From Fibrobacter succinogenes (GTDB lineage: Bacteria > Fibrobacterota > Fibrobacteria > Fibrobacterales > Fibrobacteraceae), in contig CADCGB010000017.1 of NCBI GenBank assembly GCA_902800815.1, positions 1 through 46,519 on the forward strand: a stretch of DNA of 46,519 bases, read 5' to 3'. Positions 23,990-32,687 of this stretch are shown piece by piece. Position numbers and translations under genes: made by a program. The notes beneath the pieces are model-generated. The model was given only the letters and a program-made list of their open reading frames with translations. It did not search any database and was not told the DNA's origin. Position 1 is the stretch's first letter. Every line of letters begins with the position of its first letter.

Positions 23990-26971
23990 TTATCTAAAAG
24001 CGCCGGAGCGTTCAAGTTGCATGAGCTCGTCCATGCTGATAAGCATCGCGCGGGGCTTGGAGTTGCCGGTGCTGCGGGCGCACAGGCCCATAGCGAAAAG
24101 CTGGTCCACAATCTTGCCCGCGCGGCTGTAGCCCACGCTGAAGGTGCGCTGCACAGAAGAGGTAGAAAGGCCGTTCCCGCATTCGATGGCCCACTTGGCC
24201 ACCTCGAACAGGAGTTTGTCCTTCTTCCCACTCATCGCGGCATTCTCTTCGCCGTCCTCACCTTCCCCACCTGCTTCCTCGACCTCGAAGGTCTCGAGTT
24301 GCGGGTAACAGACGTTCTGGTTGCTACAAGCGTCGGCAAGCTTTTCCGCTTCCTCGTCGCTCAGGAATGCGCCGTGTACGCGAACCGGGTCAGGTGCGTT
24401 CACCGCCTTGAACAGCATGTCGCCGCGGCCAAGCAACTTCTCGGCACCGGCGTGGTCCATCACGGTGCGAGCGTCCACCTGAGACGCCACCTTGAAACTG
24501 ATACGCGTCGGCAGGTTCGCCTTGATGTTACCGGTAATCACCTTCACCGACGGACGCTGGGTCGCAAGCACTAGGTGGATACCCACGGCGCGCGCCTTTG
24601 CGGCAAGACGGCTCACGTTCTTCTCGATTTCCTTTCCGGCGACCATCATGAGGTCGGCCATCTCGTCAATAATCACGACGATAAACGCCATGCGGTGGCC
24701 GCGGTCAGTATCGGGCACGTCTTCGGGGAGCAGGCCAGCATCGAACTTCTCGTTGAAACCGTTGAGGTTACGCACCTTCGCCTTCGCAAGCACTTCGGTA
24801 CGGCGGTCCATCTCGTAGCAGAGCCACTGCAGGGCCTGAATCGCAACCTCGGGCTTGGTAATCACGGGAGCGAGCAGGTGCGGGATGTTCTCGTACATCT
24901 TGAGTTCCACCGCCTTCGGGTCCACAAGAATCATGCGGAGTTCATCAGGAGTCTTGCTCAAAAGCATGCTCGCCATAAGGGCGTTAATGCAGACAGACTT
25001 ACCAGAACCTGTCTGGCCCGCAATCATCAGGTGCGGGGCCTTCGCCAGGTCCATCGCGAACGGTTCGCCAGAGATATCCTTGCCGAGCGCCATGATAATC
25101 TTGTCTGGCGTGGGCTTGAACGCCTCGCTCTCGAAGATGTCGCGCCCGAAGATGGTCTGCATCTTGCGGTTCGGAATTTCGATACCCACTGCGCCCTTTC
25201 CAGGAATCGGAGCAAGGATACGGATAGAGACTGCCTTCAGTGCCATCGCGAGGTCGTCCTGCAAGGCGCTGAACTGCGATACCTTCACGCCCGGGCCCGG
25301 TTCCACCTCAAAGCGCGTAATCACGGGGCCGGTCTCACAGCCGACCACCTTCCCCTTCACCTTGAAGTTTTCGAGCTTTTCCTCGAGCATGCGACCAATC
25401 GCATTGAGTTCTTCCACGGTGTAGTCCGCAGGCTGCGGGTCATGCGCATCGAGAATTTCATCCACCGTCGGAATGCGGTATGGGTCGTAATGCACTGTCG
25501 GGTCAGGCTGCGGAATCCCGTTCATCGCACCGCCCACGGTCGTATTTCCCGAAGAGGATGTTCCAATCTGGTTCGGGGCCACGTAACTCGGGTCCTGCTC
25601 CACCTCGTCGCTCGAGACAATCTCGGGCATAAACGTGTCATCGTCCTCAGATTCGCCCTCTGCGCCTTCTGCTGCAGGAGAATCAACGCCACCCGCAGTT
25701 GCATCTTCATCCTGGGATTCACTACCCGGGAACCCGCCGATAGTCCCATTTGCCTGCGTCTGCGCGGCACCTGCGACAAGCGTCGGTTCGGAGGCGGCAC
25801 CCGCGGCAATGGTAGCGTCTTCCGGAGCGGCAGCCGGGCGGCCCGCAGGCTCATCGCCGGGCTGCCCACGCACGGCACCCTTCACCACGAGGTTGCCCTT
25901 GCGCTCGCTTTCCCACTTGATTTCTTCGCGGGCACGGCGGATTTCCGCAATCTTGTCCTTGATTTCCTTAATCTCGAGGGCGCTCATGTTGCGGTAGTTG
26001 TCACGCAGCTGCTGTTCCAGACGCAGGATTTCGGGATCCTCGCCCGACAAATCCGGCGTGGCCGCTTCTGCCGGGGCCATCGTCCTTGCGGGTGCGGCCG
26101 GCATCGTAGCATTCATCGTCGGTGCAATTGTCGTTTCGCCCGAACCGGCCTCGTCCCCGCGATCCATCAAGGGAGAATCCATCCAGTTCTTGCGTGCGCT
26201 AAAGGGTTTCAGTTCCCCGCGGCGCTTGATCTTGTAGCCGTCGGGTTCACGGAAGAGCGTGTCATCGTCAATCAGGGAGATTCCGCGACGCAGGGGTTTC
26301 GAGGGTTCTTCCTCGGGTTCATCGGCCTCGTTGCCCTCCTCGTCTTCAATGCCCTTCTTGCGGAACAGGCCCACAAGCCAGCGCATTCCGCTTGCGATAA
26401 ACGCAAAATGGCGCGGACGCAGCCCGAACGAGAGCACGAGAATGAGTACCAGCACCGTAAGGAGCACCAGGAGCGGAGCCAGGCACGATGCCGTCCCGAA
26501 AACGGGAATCGCGACATTCTGGCAGAAGAACTGCCCCACGATGCCGCCGTTCATTGCCATCACGTCGCGGGAAAGCTGCGCCATGCCGTAGGTTCGGAGG
26601 GCAAGCAGGCACGAAAGGTCAAACGCAAGGAGCGTGCAGCCTATCGCAAAGCTCAGTATGCGCGGGCGGACGGAACGAATTGCAATGAAAAGCCCCCACA
26701 GCACGAGGCACGCCGTAAACGCGATAACCGGCAACTTACCGAAAATAAAGCAGAAAAGGTCCGGCAGCAGTTTACCAAGGTAAGGGCCTAACCAGTTGCC
26801 TTCGGACCCGCTATACACCGAACTAATGCAGCCTAGTAATAAAATTGCGCCAAAAGCGACCAAAAACCAGCCCGCAAGAAGGGCGGCAAACGGGGATTCG
26901 GACTCGACAGAGGCCTTCCCTTTAGACTTTGTACTTGTTTTTTTAGAAGATTTCTTTTTTTGTGCAGCCAA
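23990..26971 (-). CDS. ftsK: DNA translocase FtsK/SpoIIIE
   Basis: 993 residues. The N-terminus holds four or so membrane helices (about residues 25-190) that anchor it at the septum. A Pro/Ala/Glu-rich linker (about 200-500) is followed by the translocase motor: Walker A AGQTGSGKS near residue 650, FIVVIIDEMADLMM as Walker B, and ATQRPSVKVITGNIKANLPT. The C-terminal gamma winged helix (about residue 915-985, STSSVQRTFSVGYSRAGKIV) reads KOPS-like DNA and activates XerCD. It pumps chromosome termini and resolves dimers at division. The start is TTG at 26971 (AAQKKKSSKK) with AGGAG upstream. It is divergent from the cyclase gene and followed by ispE. Confidence 0.96.
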   Translation of the reverse strand: MAAQKKKSSKKTSTKSKGKASVESESPFAALLAGWFLVAFGAILLLGCISSVYSGSEGNWLGPYLGKLLPDLFCFIFGKLPVIAFTACLVLWGLFIAIRSVRPRILSFAIGCTLLAFDLSCLLALRTYGMAQLSRDVMAMNGGIVGQFFCQNVAIPVFGTASCLAPLLVLLTVLVLILVLSFGLRPRHFAFIASGMRWLVGLFRKKGIEDEEGNEADEPEEEPSKPLRRGISLIDDDTLFREPDGYKIKRRGELKPFSARKNWMDSPLMDRGDEAGSGETTIAPTMNATMPAAPARTMAPAEAATPDLSGEDPEILRLEQQLRDNYRNMSALEIKEIKDKIAEIRRAREEIKWESERKGNLVVKGAVRGQPGDEPAGRPAAAPEDATIAAGAASEPTLVAGAAQTQANGTIGGFPGSESQDEDATAGGVDSPAAEGAEGESEDDDTFMPEIVSSDEVEQDPSYVAPNQIGTSSSGNTTVGGAMNGIPQPDPTVHYDPYRIPTVDEILDAHDPQPADYTVEELNAIGRMLEEKLENFKVKGKVVGCETGPVITRFEVEPGPGVKVSQFSALQDDLAMALKAVSIRILAPIPGKGAVGIEIPNRKMQTIFGRDIFESEAFKPTPDKIIMALGKDISGEPFAMDLAKAPHLMIAGQTGSGKSVCINALMASMLLSKTPDELRMILVDPKAVELKMYENIPHLLAPVITKPEVAIQALQWLCYEMDRRTEVLAKAKVRNLNGFNEKFDAGLLPEDVPDTDRGHRMAFIVVIIDEMADLMMVAGKEIEKNVSRLAAKARAVGIHLVLATQRPSVKVITGNIKANLPTRISFKVASQVDARTVMDHAGAEKLLGRGDMLFKAVNAPDPVRVHGAFLSDEEAEKLADACSNQNVCYPQLETFEVEEAGGEGEDGEENAAMSGKKDKLLFEVAKWAIECGNGLSTSSVQRTFSVGYSRAGKIVDQLFAMGLCARSTGNSKPRAMLISMDELMQLERSGAFR

Positions 26972-27021
26972 AATATGCTCCTAGGGCAATACATTACGAA
27001 ATATACATTTTATTCTTTTGT

Positions 27022-27027
27022 TATACT
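27022..27027 (+). promoter_or_regulatory. candidate -10 box for the cyclase gene
   Basis: TATACT, 7 bases before the ATG at 27035, in the ftsK/cyclase divergent region. No Shine-Dalgarno sequence is present. Confidence 0.4.
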
Positions 27028-27034
27028 TATTTAC

Positions 27035-30000
27035 ATGAATAAAAAAATATTGAAAAAGATTAAGAAGATTATCGTCGGTTCTGTCATTACCGCCGCTATC
27101 GTCTTCCTCATTCTCCTCCTCGGAAACTCGCAGGATCCCTACATCGACGTCACCAAGACGGCGGCACAGGACATGGAGAACATCTTCTACGACCAGTTCT
27201 TCAAGATCAAGACCGGAAAGACCTTTGAAAAGTTGGAAAAGGATGGCAAGGTCTCGATGAGCCACAGCTTCGAGCCCAACATCATGATTGTTGATATCGA
27301 CGAGAACGCACTAACCAAGCTAGGCAACTATAATGAATGGGACCGATCCATCCACGCAAATGTCATCAAGAACCTGAGTGAAGGCGGCGCATCTGCGATT
27401 GGCTTCGATATTTTGTTCAAGAGTGCCGACTTCGGCCAAAAGAAGGCCGAGCAGACGATTGGCATCTTGAACTCCCTCGATTCCACAAAGCCGTGGGACA
27501 CGCTCTACTCGGAAATCCGCTCGCACTACAACTTCGACTCCCTGATGATCAAGGACATCAAGGAAAGCGGGAATGCCATCGTGTGCTTCATGATGGACGA
27601 TTCCACCTCGTTCAGCCACAAGTCCGTATGGGAAAAGCTCGCCACCTACGAGCGCGCCGAAGAACTCGGATTTTCCTCCACGTTCGATAATTCCCAGGTG
27701 GATTCCATCACCCACGTAGAACCCAAGACCCTACTAGATAATATCTACCCCGAACTGGCCCAGGCCGGTGCACGCATGGGTTCCGTGAACGCCTACCCCG
27801 ACGACGACGGCGTGGTGCGCCATGTTTCGATGCTCTACCGGTTTCCGAACCCGTATGCCTACCCGGATATCCCGAGCCGTGTGTACTCCACCATGTCGCT
27901 CATGACGGTGATGCACCTGTTCCACCTTGACCCGAAAGACGTGAAGATCAAGATGGGGCACTACATCGAGCTCGGCAAGCCCTTCGGCGTCTTCCGCGAC
28001 TCCACGGGCGTGTTCCACACCACGTTCCCGCAGTTCAGCTACCCCATGTTTACCGAACTGCGCAAGTTCCTCAAGAACAAGGACGCCCAGAAGATTGCGA
28101 CAGACGACATCATCGACATTTCCAAGAAGCTTATCGCCAAGAAGAATAGCGACGGAAAGATTCAGCTCTCGCTTTTTGACGGGCAGGCACTCGATGAAGA
28201 TGTTTCTGAACTGCTCATGAAGATTGCCGACAAGATTGACGGGGATTCCCTCCTTGCCATTCCAAATGGCGAAGAACTCGAGGTGTTCAAGGGCGTAACC
28301 ATCACCCACGAGGAAGATTCAGAGATAAGCAACATGTTCCTCGTTACCGACGCGAACAGCGAGGAGGAATTCAACATCGTTCCTTCCACGCTGAACACGC
28401 TGCGTTTCTTCAAGGATTCGCTCAAGACCCTCCGCGAAAACGAGCCCAAGCACCTCTCCATCGACATGGACGTGCGTTACGACAAGGCCGAAAAGAAGTG
28501 GAAGTCCAGCCTGGTTATCCTGACTGACAAGGTCATCCGCGATATTATAAAGACGCCAGAAGAGAAGGTAGACAACCTTAAGTCTGGCGAAGAATACAGG
28601 TTCGGGCCGGTAAAGCGCGTACCTATCGACAATTACGGCCGCTACCTCGTGAATTACATCGGGCGTTTCAATACCGACAAGGAAAGCCGCCCGTTCCAGC
28701 ACCTCTCCTACTACGACGTAACAAAGAACCGTCACGATCAAGCCATGTTCCAGGGCAAGGTATTTATCCTCGGGTCGGCAGCACCCGCCCTGTTCGACTT
28801 TGTGCCGGGTCCTCACGAAGAAAACAACCCGGCGGTGCTCATACACGCGACTATCATCCAGAACATCCTGAACGACAACTACATCGTGAACCTCGCCGAA
28901 AGGCACCAGCAGGTAATCGTAATCCTGCTTGCAATCCTCTGCATGGTGCTCGGCCTCTTCATCAAGAGCTATATCTCGATTGCCATATCGATGATCCTCA
29001 TGGCGCTTTACGCATTCATCGCGTTCCGCTACTTCCAGGACGGCCTCTACATCGGCGTATCCAAGCAGCTGCTCGCCATGCTGCTCACGAACATCGCTGC
29101 ACTGATTGTCCAGTTCTACTACGAAAACAAGGAAAAGCGATTCCTCGACAACGCGTTCAAGCAGTACATTTCTCCTGAACTGATCGACGAAATGGTGAAC
29201 AACGAGATTATGCCGACCCTCGGTGGCGAAAAGTCGAACATCACCGCCTACTTTACCGATATCGCAAGCTTCTCCACGTTCTCCGAAAAGATTGGCGACC
29301 CGAGCCGACTCGTGGACCTCCTGAATGAATACTTGACCGCAATGACCGATACGCTACTGGGTAACAAGGGTACGCTCGACAAGTACGAAGGTGATGCCAT
29401 CATCGCATTCTTCGGAGCGCCCATGCCCCTGGAAAACCACGCCCAGAGCGCCTGTAGTGCGGCCTGCGACATGCAGAGCAAGCTCATGAAGCTCCGCAAG
29501 AAGTGGGAAAGCGAAGGTGACAAGTGGCCGAAGGTCGTGCACGATATGCACATGCGTATCGGTATCAACTCGGGCGACATAGTGACGGGTAACATGGGTT
29601 CTACCATGCGTAAGAACTACACCATGATGGGTGACGCCGTGAACCTCGCCGCACGTCTCGAGAGTGCCGCCAAGCAGTACGGTGCGTACATACAAATTAG
29701 TGAAGACACGCAGAAGCACCTGGAACCAGGCCTGTTCATCTACCGCTCGCTCGATACCATCCGCGTGGTCGGTAAGAGCCAGCCCGTCAAAACTTTCGAA
29801 CTCCTCTCGAAATCCGGCTGCGAGAACGAGGAAGCCCTCCTCAAGCTCGTGGAAATCTGGGAGAAGGCCCGCGAGGCCTACCTGGCCATGGAATGGGACA
29901 AGGCTATCGAACTCTTCACGCAGTGCCTGGATTACGAGCCGCACCTGCCGGAACGCGACCCGGGAAGCAAGAGCTGCCCGAGCCTCGTGTATATTGAGCG

Positions 30001-30079
30001 CTGCAAGACGTACAAGGAAAACCCGCCCGTCAAGCCTGGCGAGGAATGGGACGGCGTGTTTACCGCAACAAGTAAATAG
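27035..30079 (+). CDS. CHASE2-domain adenylate/guanylate cyclase
   Basis: 1014 residues. One N-terminal membrane helix (about 12-32) is followed by a large extracytoplasmic CHASE2-type sensor (about 40-610; start MIVDIDENALTKLG, and GFDILFK). Two or three membrane helices follow near 630-700, then a class III cyclase domain (about 715-900). Metal-binding aspartates lie in TAYFTDIASFS and DKYEGDAIIAFFG, and the transition-state Asn/Arg in AVNLAARLES. The C-terminal 100 residues resemble a TPR unit (AREAYLAMEWDKAIELFTQC). It would make cAMP or cGMP in response to a periplasmic signal; purine specificity cannot be fixed by eye. It is monocistronic. Confidence 0.92.
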   Translation: MNKKILKKIKKIIVGSVITAAIVFLILLLGNSQDPYIDVTKTAAQDMENIFYDQFFKIKTGKTFEKLEKDGKVSMSHSFEPNIMIVDIDENALTKLGNYNEWDRSIHANVIKNLSEGGASAIGFDILFKSADFGQKKAEQTIGILNSLDSTKPWDTLYSEIRSHYNFDSLMIKDIKESGNAIVCFMMDDSTSFSHKSVWEKLATYERAEELGFSSTFDNSQVDSITHVEPKTLLDNIYPELAQAGARMGSVNAYPDDDGVVRHVSMLYRFPNPYAYPDIPSRVYSTMSLMTVMHLFHLDPKDVKIKMGHYIELGKPFGVFRDSTGVFHTTFPQFSYPMFTELRKFLKNKDAQKIATDDIIDISKKLIAKKNSDGKIQLSLFDGQALDEDVSELLMKIADKIDGDSLLAIPNGEELEVFKGVTITHEEDSEISNMFLVTDANSEEEFNIVPSTLNTLRFFKDSLKTLRENEPKHLSIDMDVRYDKAEKKWKSSLVILTDKVIRDIIKTPEEKVDNLKSGEEYRFGPVKRVPIDNYGRYLVNYIGRFNTDKESRPFQHLSYYDVTKNRHDQAMFQGKVFILGSAAPALFDFVPGPHEENNPAVLIHATIIQNILNDNYIVNLAERHQQVIVILLAILCMVLGLFIKSYISIAISMILMALYAFIAFRYFQDGLYIGVSKQLLAMLLTNIAALIVQFYYENKEKRFLDNAFKQYISPELIDEMVNNEIMPTLGGEKSNITAYFTDIASFSTFSEKIGDPSRLVDLLNEYLTAMTDTLLGNKGTLDKYEGDAIIAFFGAPMPLENHAQSACSAACDMQSKLMKLRKKWESEGDKWPKVVHDMHMRIGINSGDIVTGNMGSTMRKNYTMMGDAVNLAARLESAAKQYGAYIQISEDTQKHLEPGLFIYRSLDTIRVVGKSQPVKTFELLSKSGCENEEALLKLVEIWEKAREAYLAMEWDKAIELFTQCLDYEPHLPERDPGSKSCPSLVYIERCKTYKENPPVKPGEEWDGVFTATSK

Positions 30080-30377
30080 TTAGTTTGCTTCAAGGATTAC
30101 TTCGCACGCTCACACAATCACTTCGTTCCAGTGTTCGCTTTGCGAAGCAATCCTCTACGCAAAAAAAAAACAATAGATTTCTCTGGCAGAAAATAGTTTG
30201 TAGCAGTAAACTACAGTTTTTGGGCGCTGCGAAGTCCTTGTGACTGTTAGTCCCTACGGCCTTCGACGAGAAGCTGGTAAATAATTAAACAGCTATACTC
30301 ATGCGTATTTGAGCGTGGGCACCTAGCGGTGCGATAGACTCAAAAAAACAACCTGCATTTTCATGCAGGTTTATTTT
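30080..30377. other. 298-base intergenic stretch with inverted repeats, possible structured RNA
   Basis: No reading frame of note is seen. At 30093-30153 a long imperfect inverted repeat pairs AGGATT-x-CTTCGCA with TGCGAAG-x-AATCCT around a 30-base loop; it resembles dispersed ATTGCTTCGC-type elements. From about 30190 to 30345 there are several short hairpins (TGTAG/CTACA; CTTC/GAAG; GCACC-TAGC-GGTGC), ending at the bidirectional terminator 30350-30378. This could be a small RNA, but it matches none of tmRNA, 6S, SRP or RNase P by eye. Confidence 0.35.
30093..30153. repeat. ATTGCTTCGC-type imperfect inverted repeat
   Basis: Two arms of 14 bases with one mismatch flank a loop that itself contains CACTTCG and GTTCGC sub-repeats. 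It lies in non-coding DNA 14 bases after the cyclase stop. Confidence 0.5.
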
Positions 30378-30378
30378 T
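30349..30378. terminator. bidirectional terminator beside panC
   Basis: A perfect 9-bp stem AACCTGCAT/ATGCAGGTT (30350-30358 with 30363-30371, loop TTTC), with T-runs on both strands. It abuts the panC stop codon. Confidence 0.9.
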
Positions 30379-31229
30379 TAATTGAACTCAATATTGTCGA
30401 TTAGTCGGGTCTTGCCGAAGAATGCGGCGACAAGCACGACAATCTTGTCGGTCGGCTTGAGCACGCCCGAGAACTTCTGCAGGTTGTGCTGGTTCACGAT
30501 TTCAACGAACTGCACCTGACCGCGGTTCAGCACGATGGACTTCACCACGATATCGCGAAGCTTAGACACGCCCTTCTCGCCGGCAAGGTAGGCATCCTTC
30601 GCCTCCTTCAGGCCCGCAGAAATAGCAAGTGCACGCTTGCGCTCGTCATCAGTAAGGTATTCGTTGCGGCTCGAGAGCGCAAGGCCAGTAGCATCGCGCA
30701 CGATAGGCACGCGGTGGATCTTGATGTCGAAATTCAAGTCCTTAACCATGTGTTCAATAAGGAAAACCTGCTGGTAGTCCTTCTCGCCAAAGTAGGCGTG
30801 ATCCGCGTTGCTAATCAGGAACAGCTTGGAAACGACGGTCAACACGCCGCGGAAATGCCCAGAACGGTAGGCACCGCAGTAGAGGCATTCGAGGGTCTCG
30901 TTGCGGACCATCGTGAGCGGGTCGCCATCCGGGTACATCTCTGCGACACTCGGGGCAAAAACATAGTCAGCACCGAGCGATTCCGCAAACTTGGCATCGG
31001 CCTCGAGCCTCTTGGGGTACTTATCCAGATCCTCGTTGCGACCGAACTGGATGGGGTTCAAAAACACGCTGACAACCGTAACATCACAGTCTTTCACGGA
31101 TTCCTTGATCAGGGCCCCGTGGCCATCGTGCAGCGCTCCCATCGTGGGAACAAGACCGATTGTTTTACCCTCCCTCTGAAGCGGCTTCAGGGTTTCGCGG
31201 AGAGATTCGATTGACTTAATGATTTGCAT
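30378..31229 (-). CDS. panC: pantothenate synthetase (pantoate-beta-alanine ligase)
   Basis: 283 residues. It joins pantoate and beta-alanine using ATP in coenzyme A synthesis. Hallmarks are PTMGALHDGHGALI (the HxGH nucleotide-binding motif, about residues 28-41), VVSVFLNPIQFGRNEDLDKY, YFGEKDYQQVF and the RDATGLALSSRNEYL motif near residue 185. The start at 31229 has AAGG about 5-8 bases upstream. It is the last gene of the folK-dNK-panC unit, following the kinase gene by 9 bases. Confidence 0.97.
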   Translation of the reverse strand: MQIIKSIESLRETLKPLQREGKTIGLVPTMGALHDGHGALIKESVKDCDVTVVSVFLNPIQFGRNEDLDKYPKRLEADAKFAESLGADYVFAPSVAEMYPDGDPLTMVRNETLECLYCGAYRSGHFRGVLTVVSKLFLISNADHAYFGEKDYQQVFLIEHMVKDLNFDIKIHRVPIVRDATGLALSSRNEYLTDDERKRALAISAGLKEAKDAYLAGEKGVSKLRDIVVKSIVLNRGQVQFVEIVNQHNLQKFSGVLKPTDKIVVLVAAFFGKTRLIDNIEFN

Positions 31230-31238
31230 ATAACCTTC

Positions 31239-31889
31239 TTAATTTCCTTCTGGGACAAAGTAAGTAGTCTGCTGTGGGCAGGCTGCGATAGCATCCAAAA
31301 CAAGTTTCAGATGGTTCTCGTTGTGGACAAAGTCTATGTGGTCGGTGTTGATGATGAGCACCGGCGCGTACGGGTAATGCCAGAAATGCAGGTCGAACCT
31401 GCTCTGGAGATCCTTCAGGTAGTTGCCCTCGATGTTCTTTTCCATCGGGCGACCACGCATCTTGATACGGTTCAAAAGTGTGGGGATGCTCGCCTGCAGG
31501 TAAACCACCAGGTCGGGCCTCGGCACATCGCGGTCGAGCGTCCTGGATATCTGCTCGTACATCGCGAACTCGCTGTCCGAAAGGTTCTGGGCAGCAAATA
31601 TGGCATCCTTGTCGTAAGTGTAGTCGCTCACGATCAGGTCGTGGAACAGGTCGCTCTGCATGGCGTAGTTCTGCAACTGCTTGTGGCGGTCGAGCAAGAA
31701 GAACAGCTGGGTCTGGAACGCATAGGGCTCCGGATTCTCGTAGAACTTCTCGAGGAACGGGTTCTCGTCGAAGTTCTCCTCGATGCAAAGGCCGTTCCAG
31801 CGTTCGGCGATAATCCGCGCGAGGGAAGTCTTCCCTGCCCCGATGACGCCTTCTATGGCGAGAAAATGTACACCTTTTTCGGTCAGCAT
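31239..31889 (-). CDS. deoxynucleoside kinase family protein
   Basis: 216 residues. The P-loop IEGVIGAGKTSLARII (about residues 12-27) begins a deoxyadenosine/deoxyguanosine kinase-type fold. Conserved family features are EENFDENPFLEKFYENP, the QLFFLLDRHKQL helix, the D-R-S/D-Y equivalent IVSDYTYDKDAIFA, and the lid motif NRIKMRGRPMEKNI. It phosphorylates deoxynucleosides in salvage; the preferred base is not evident. Its ATG shares one base with the folK stop (TAATG), which implies translational coupling. The folK-dNK pairing is common in Bacteroidota-related phyla. Confidence 0.92.
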   Translation of the reverse strand: MLTEKGVHFLAIEGVIGAGKTSLARIIAERWNGLCIEENFDENPFLEKFYENPEPYAFQTQLFFLLDRHKQLQNYAMQSDLFHDLIVSDYTYDKDAIFAAQNLSDSEFAMYEQISRTLDRDVPRPDLVVYLQASIPTLLNRIKMRGRPMEKNIEGNYLKDLQSRFDLHFWHYPYAPVLIINTDHIDFVHNENHLKLVLDAIAACPQQTTYFVPEGN

Positions 31890-32398
31890 TAGGGTTCCTC
31901 CGCTGTTATGGTCCGAAACGGAATCCTTGATTCATTTTCCAAAAGCTGCGAGAGCAGTTCCTTCACGGTAACGTTGCTCAACGGGTCTACCCAGTCGGGT
32001 GCAATGTCGTTCAGGGGCACAAGCACGAACTGCCTGTTGGGGATTTCTACATGCGGTATAGTCGGGCGGCCAGCCATGACCTTGTTCCCGAAATAGAGCA
32101 GGTCAAGATCGATTTCGCGTGAATTCCAGTGCCCGCGGGGTTTACGCCCGAGCACGAGTTCGGAACCCTTCAGGTAGTTGAGCAGGCGCTTCGGTTCGCC
32201 GTCGTACCAGAAACTCACCACCTGGTTAAAGTACGGACCCTGGCCTTCCGGACCCACCGGAGGCGTCTCGTAGATAGGGCTTTCGAGCCAGCCACCCGAA
32301 GAAATACGGGAAAGCATGTCACGCCCCTCGGCCAATCTGCTGTACCGGGGTGCGAGATTTGAACCCAAAGCAATAAATACGCGGTTTAACGAATCCAC
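31889..32398 (-). CDS. folK: 2-amino-4-hydroxy-6-hydroxymethyldihydropteridine pyrophosphokinase
   Basis: 169 residues. HPPK transfers pyrophosphate from ATP to the pterin alcohol in folate synthesis. Diagnostic motifs are VFIALGSNLAPR (residues 8-19), ESPIYETPPVGPEGQGPYFN, and RKPRGHWNSREIDLDLLYFG, which includes the D-x-D metal site, followed by IPHVEIPNRQFVLVPL. The start is GTG at 32398, 6 bases after TATATT, so the transcript is predicted to be leaderless. It is the first gene of the unit with the deoxynucleoside kinase and panC, and divergent from rho. Confidence 0.96.
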   Translation of the reverse strand: MDSLNRVFIALGSNLAPRYSRLAEGRDMLSRISSGGWLESPIYETPPVGPEGQGPYFNQVVSFWYDGEPKRLLNYLKGSELVLGRKPRGHWNSREIDLDLLYFGNKVMAGRPTIPHVEIPNRQFVLVPLNDIAPDWVDPLSNVTVKELLSQLLENESRIPFRTITAEEP

Positions 32399-32404
32399 GC
32401 CCCC

Positions 32405-32410
32405 AATATA
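32405..32410 (-). promoter_or_regulatory. candidate -10 box for folK operon
   Basis: TATATT on the minus strand, 6 bases before the folK GTG at 32398. Confidence 0.5.
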
Positions 32411-32524
32411 GTTTTTTCAAGGTGTCAATTTACTGACATTCTGGAGCAAAAAATGTGTTTTTTATGGAATTTCTTGAAAACTTGACGATTTTACAAAAAA
32501 AATACCGCACAGAAGGCAATTTTT

Positions 32525-32553
32525 TTGACAGACTTTTCAATTTTTTATATTTT
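32525..32553 (+). promoter_or_regulatory. rho promoter
   Basis: TTGACA at 32525-32530 is followed after 17 bases by TATTTT (32548-32553), or after 15 by TATATT (32546-32551). It lies about 135 bases before the rho start, leaving a long leader. Confidence 0.65.
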
Positions 32554-32557
32554 ATAC

Positions 32558-32662
32558 GTGATTCCCGAGGGAATCGAATATTCCCATAAATTATTCAGTC
32601 AAAGGGATTTTTTATTCCCTTTTTTCCTATTAAGCTGTTTATCATTTAACAATTTCCCATAA
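32558..32662 (+). CDS. possible rho leader peptide (34 codons)
   Basis: A GTG lies 6 bases after TATATT and opens a 34-codon frame ending TAA at 32660-32662, 25 bases before rho. The peptide begins MIPEGIEYSHKLF and becomes hydrophobic, rich in Phe and Leu (DFLFPFFLLSCLSF). Its codons span the alternative hairpins at 32560-32625. E. coli rho also has a leader peptide of similar size. The region is AT-rich, so a chance frame is quite possible. Confidence 0.3.
   Translation: MIPEGIEYSHKLFSQRDFLFPFFLLSCLSFNNFP
32560..32625 (+). promoter_or_regulatory. alternative hairpins in rho leader, candidate attenuator
   Basis: Hairpin I: GATTCC-CGAG-GGAATC (32560-32575). Hairpin II: GGGAAT-CGAAT-ATTCCC (32569-32585), which uses the same bases and so excludes I. 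Hairpin III: AAAGGGA/TCCCTTT (32601-32607 with 32616-32622) followed by TTT, terminator-like. All share GGGA/TCCC, so they can compete. Confidence 0.5.
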
Positions 32663-32687
32663 AAACAACTAGACAAAGGAACGAAGA

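Noticed and set aside
24575..26791. 738-codon open frame on the plus strand
   Set aside because: Antisense shadow of ftsK, with Arg/His/Leu-rich composition and no motif.
30180..30350. tmRNA, 6S, SRP or RNase P RNA
   Set aside because: None of their diagnostic conserved blocks (tRNA-like ends with a CCA, GGAAG-type SRP loop, GAGGAAAGTCC) is present on either strand.
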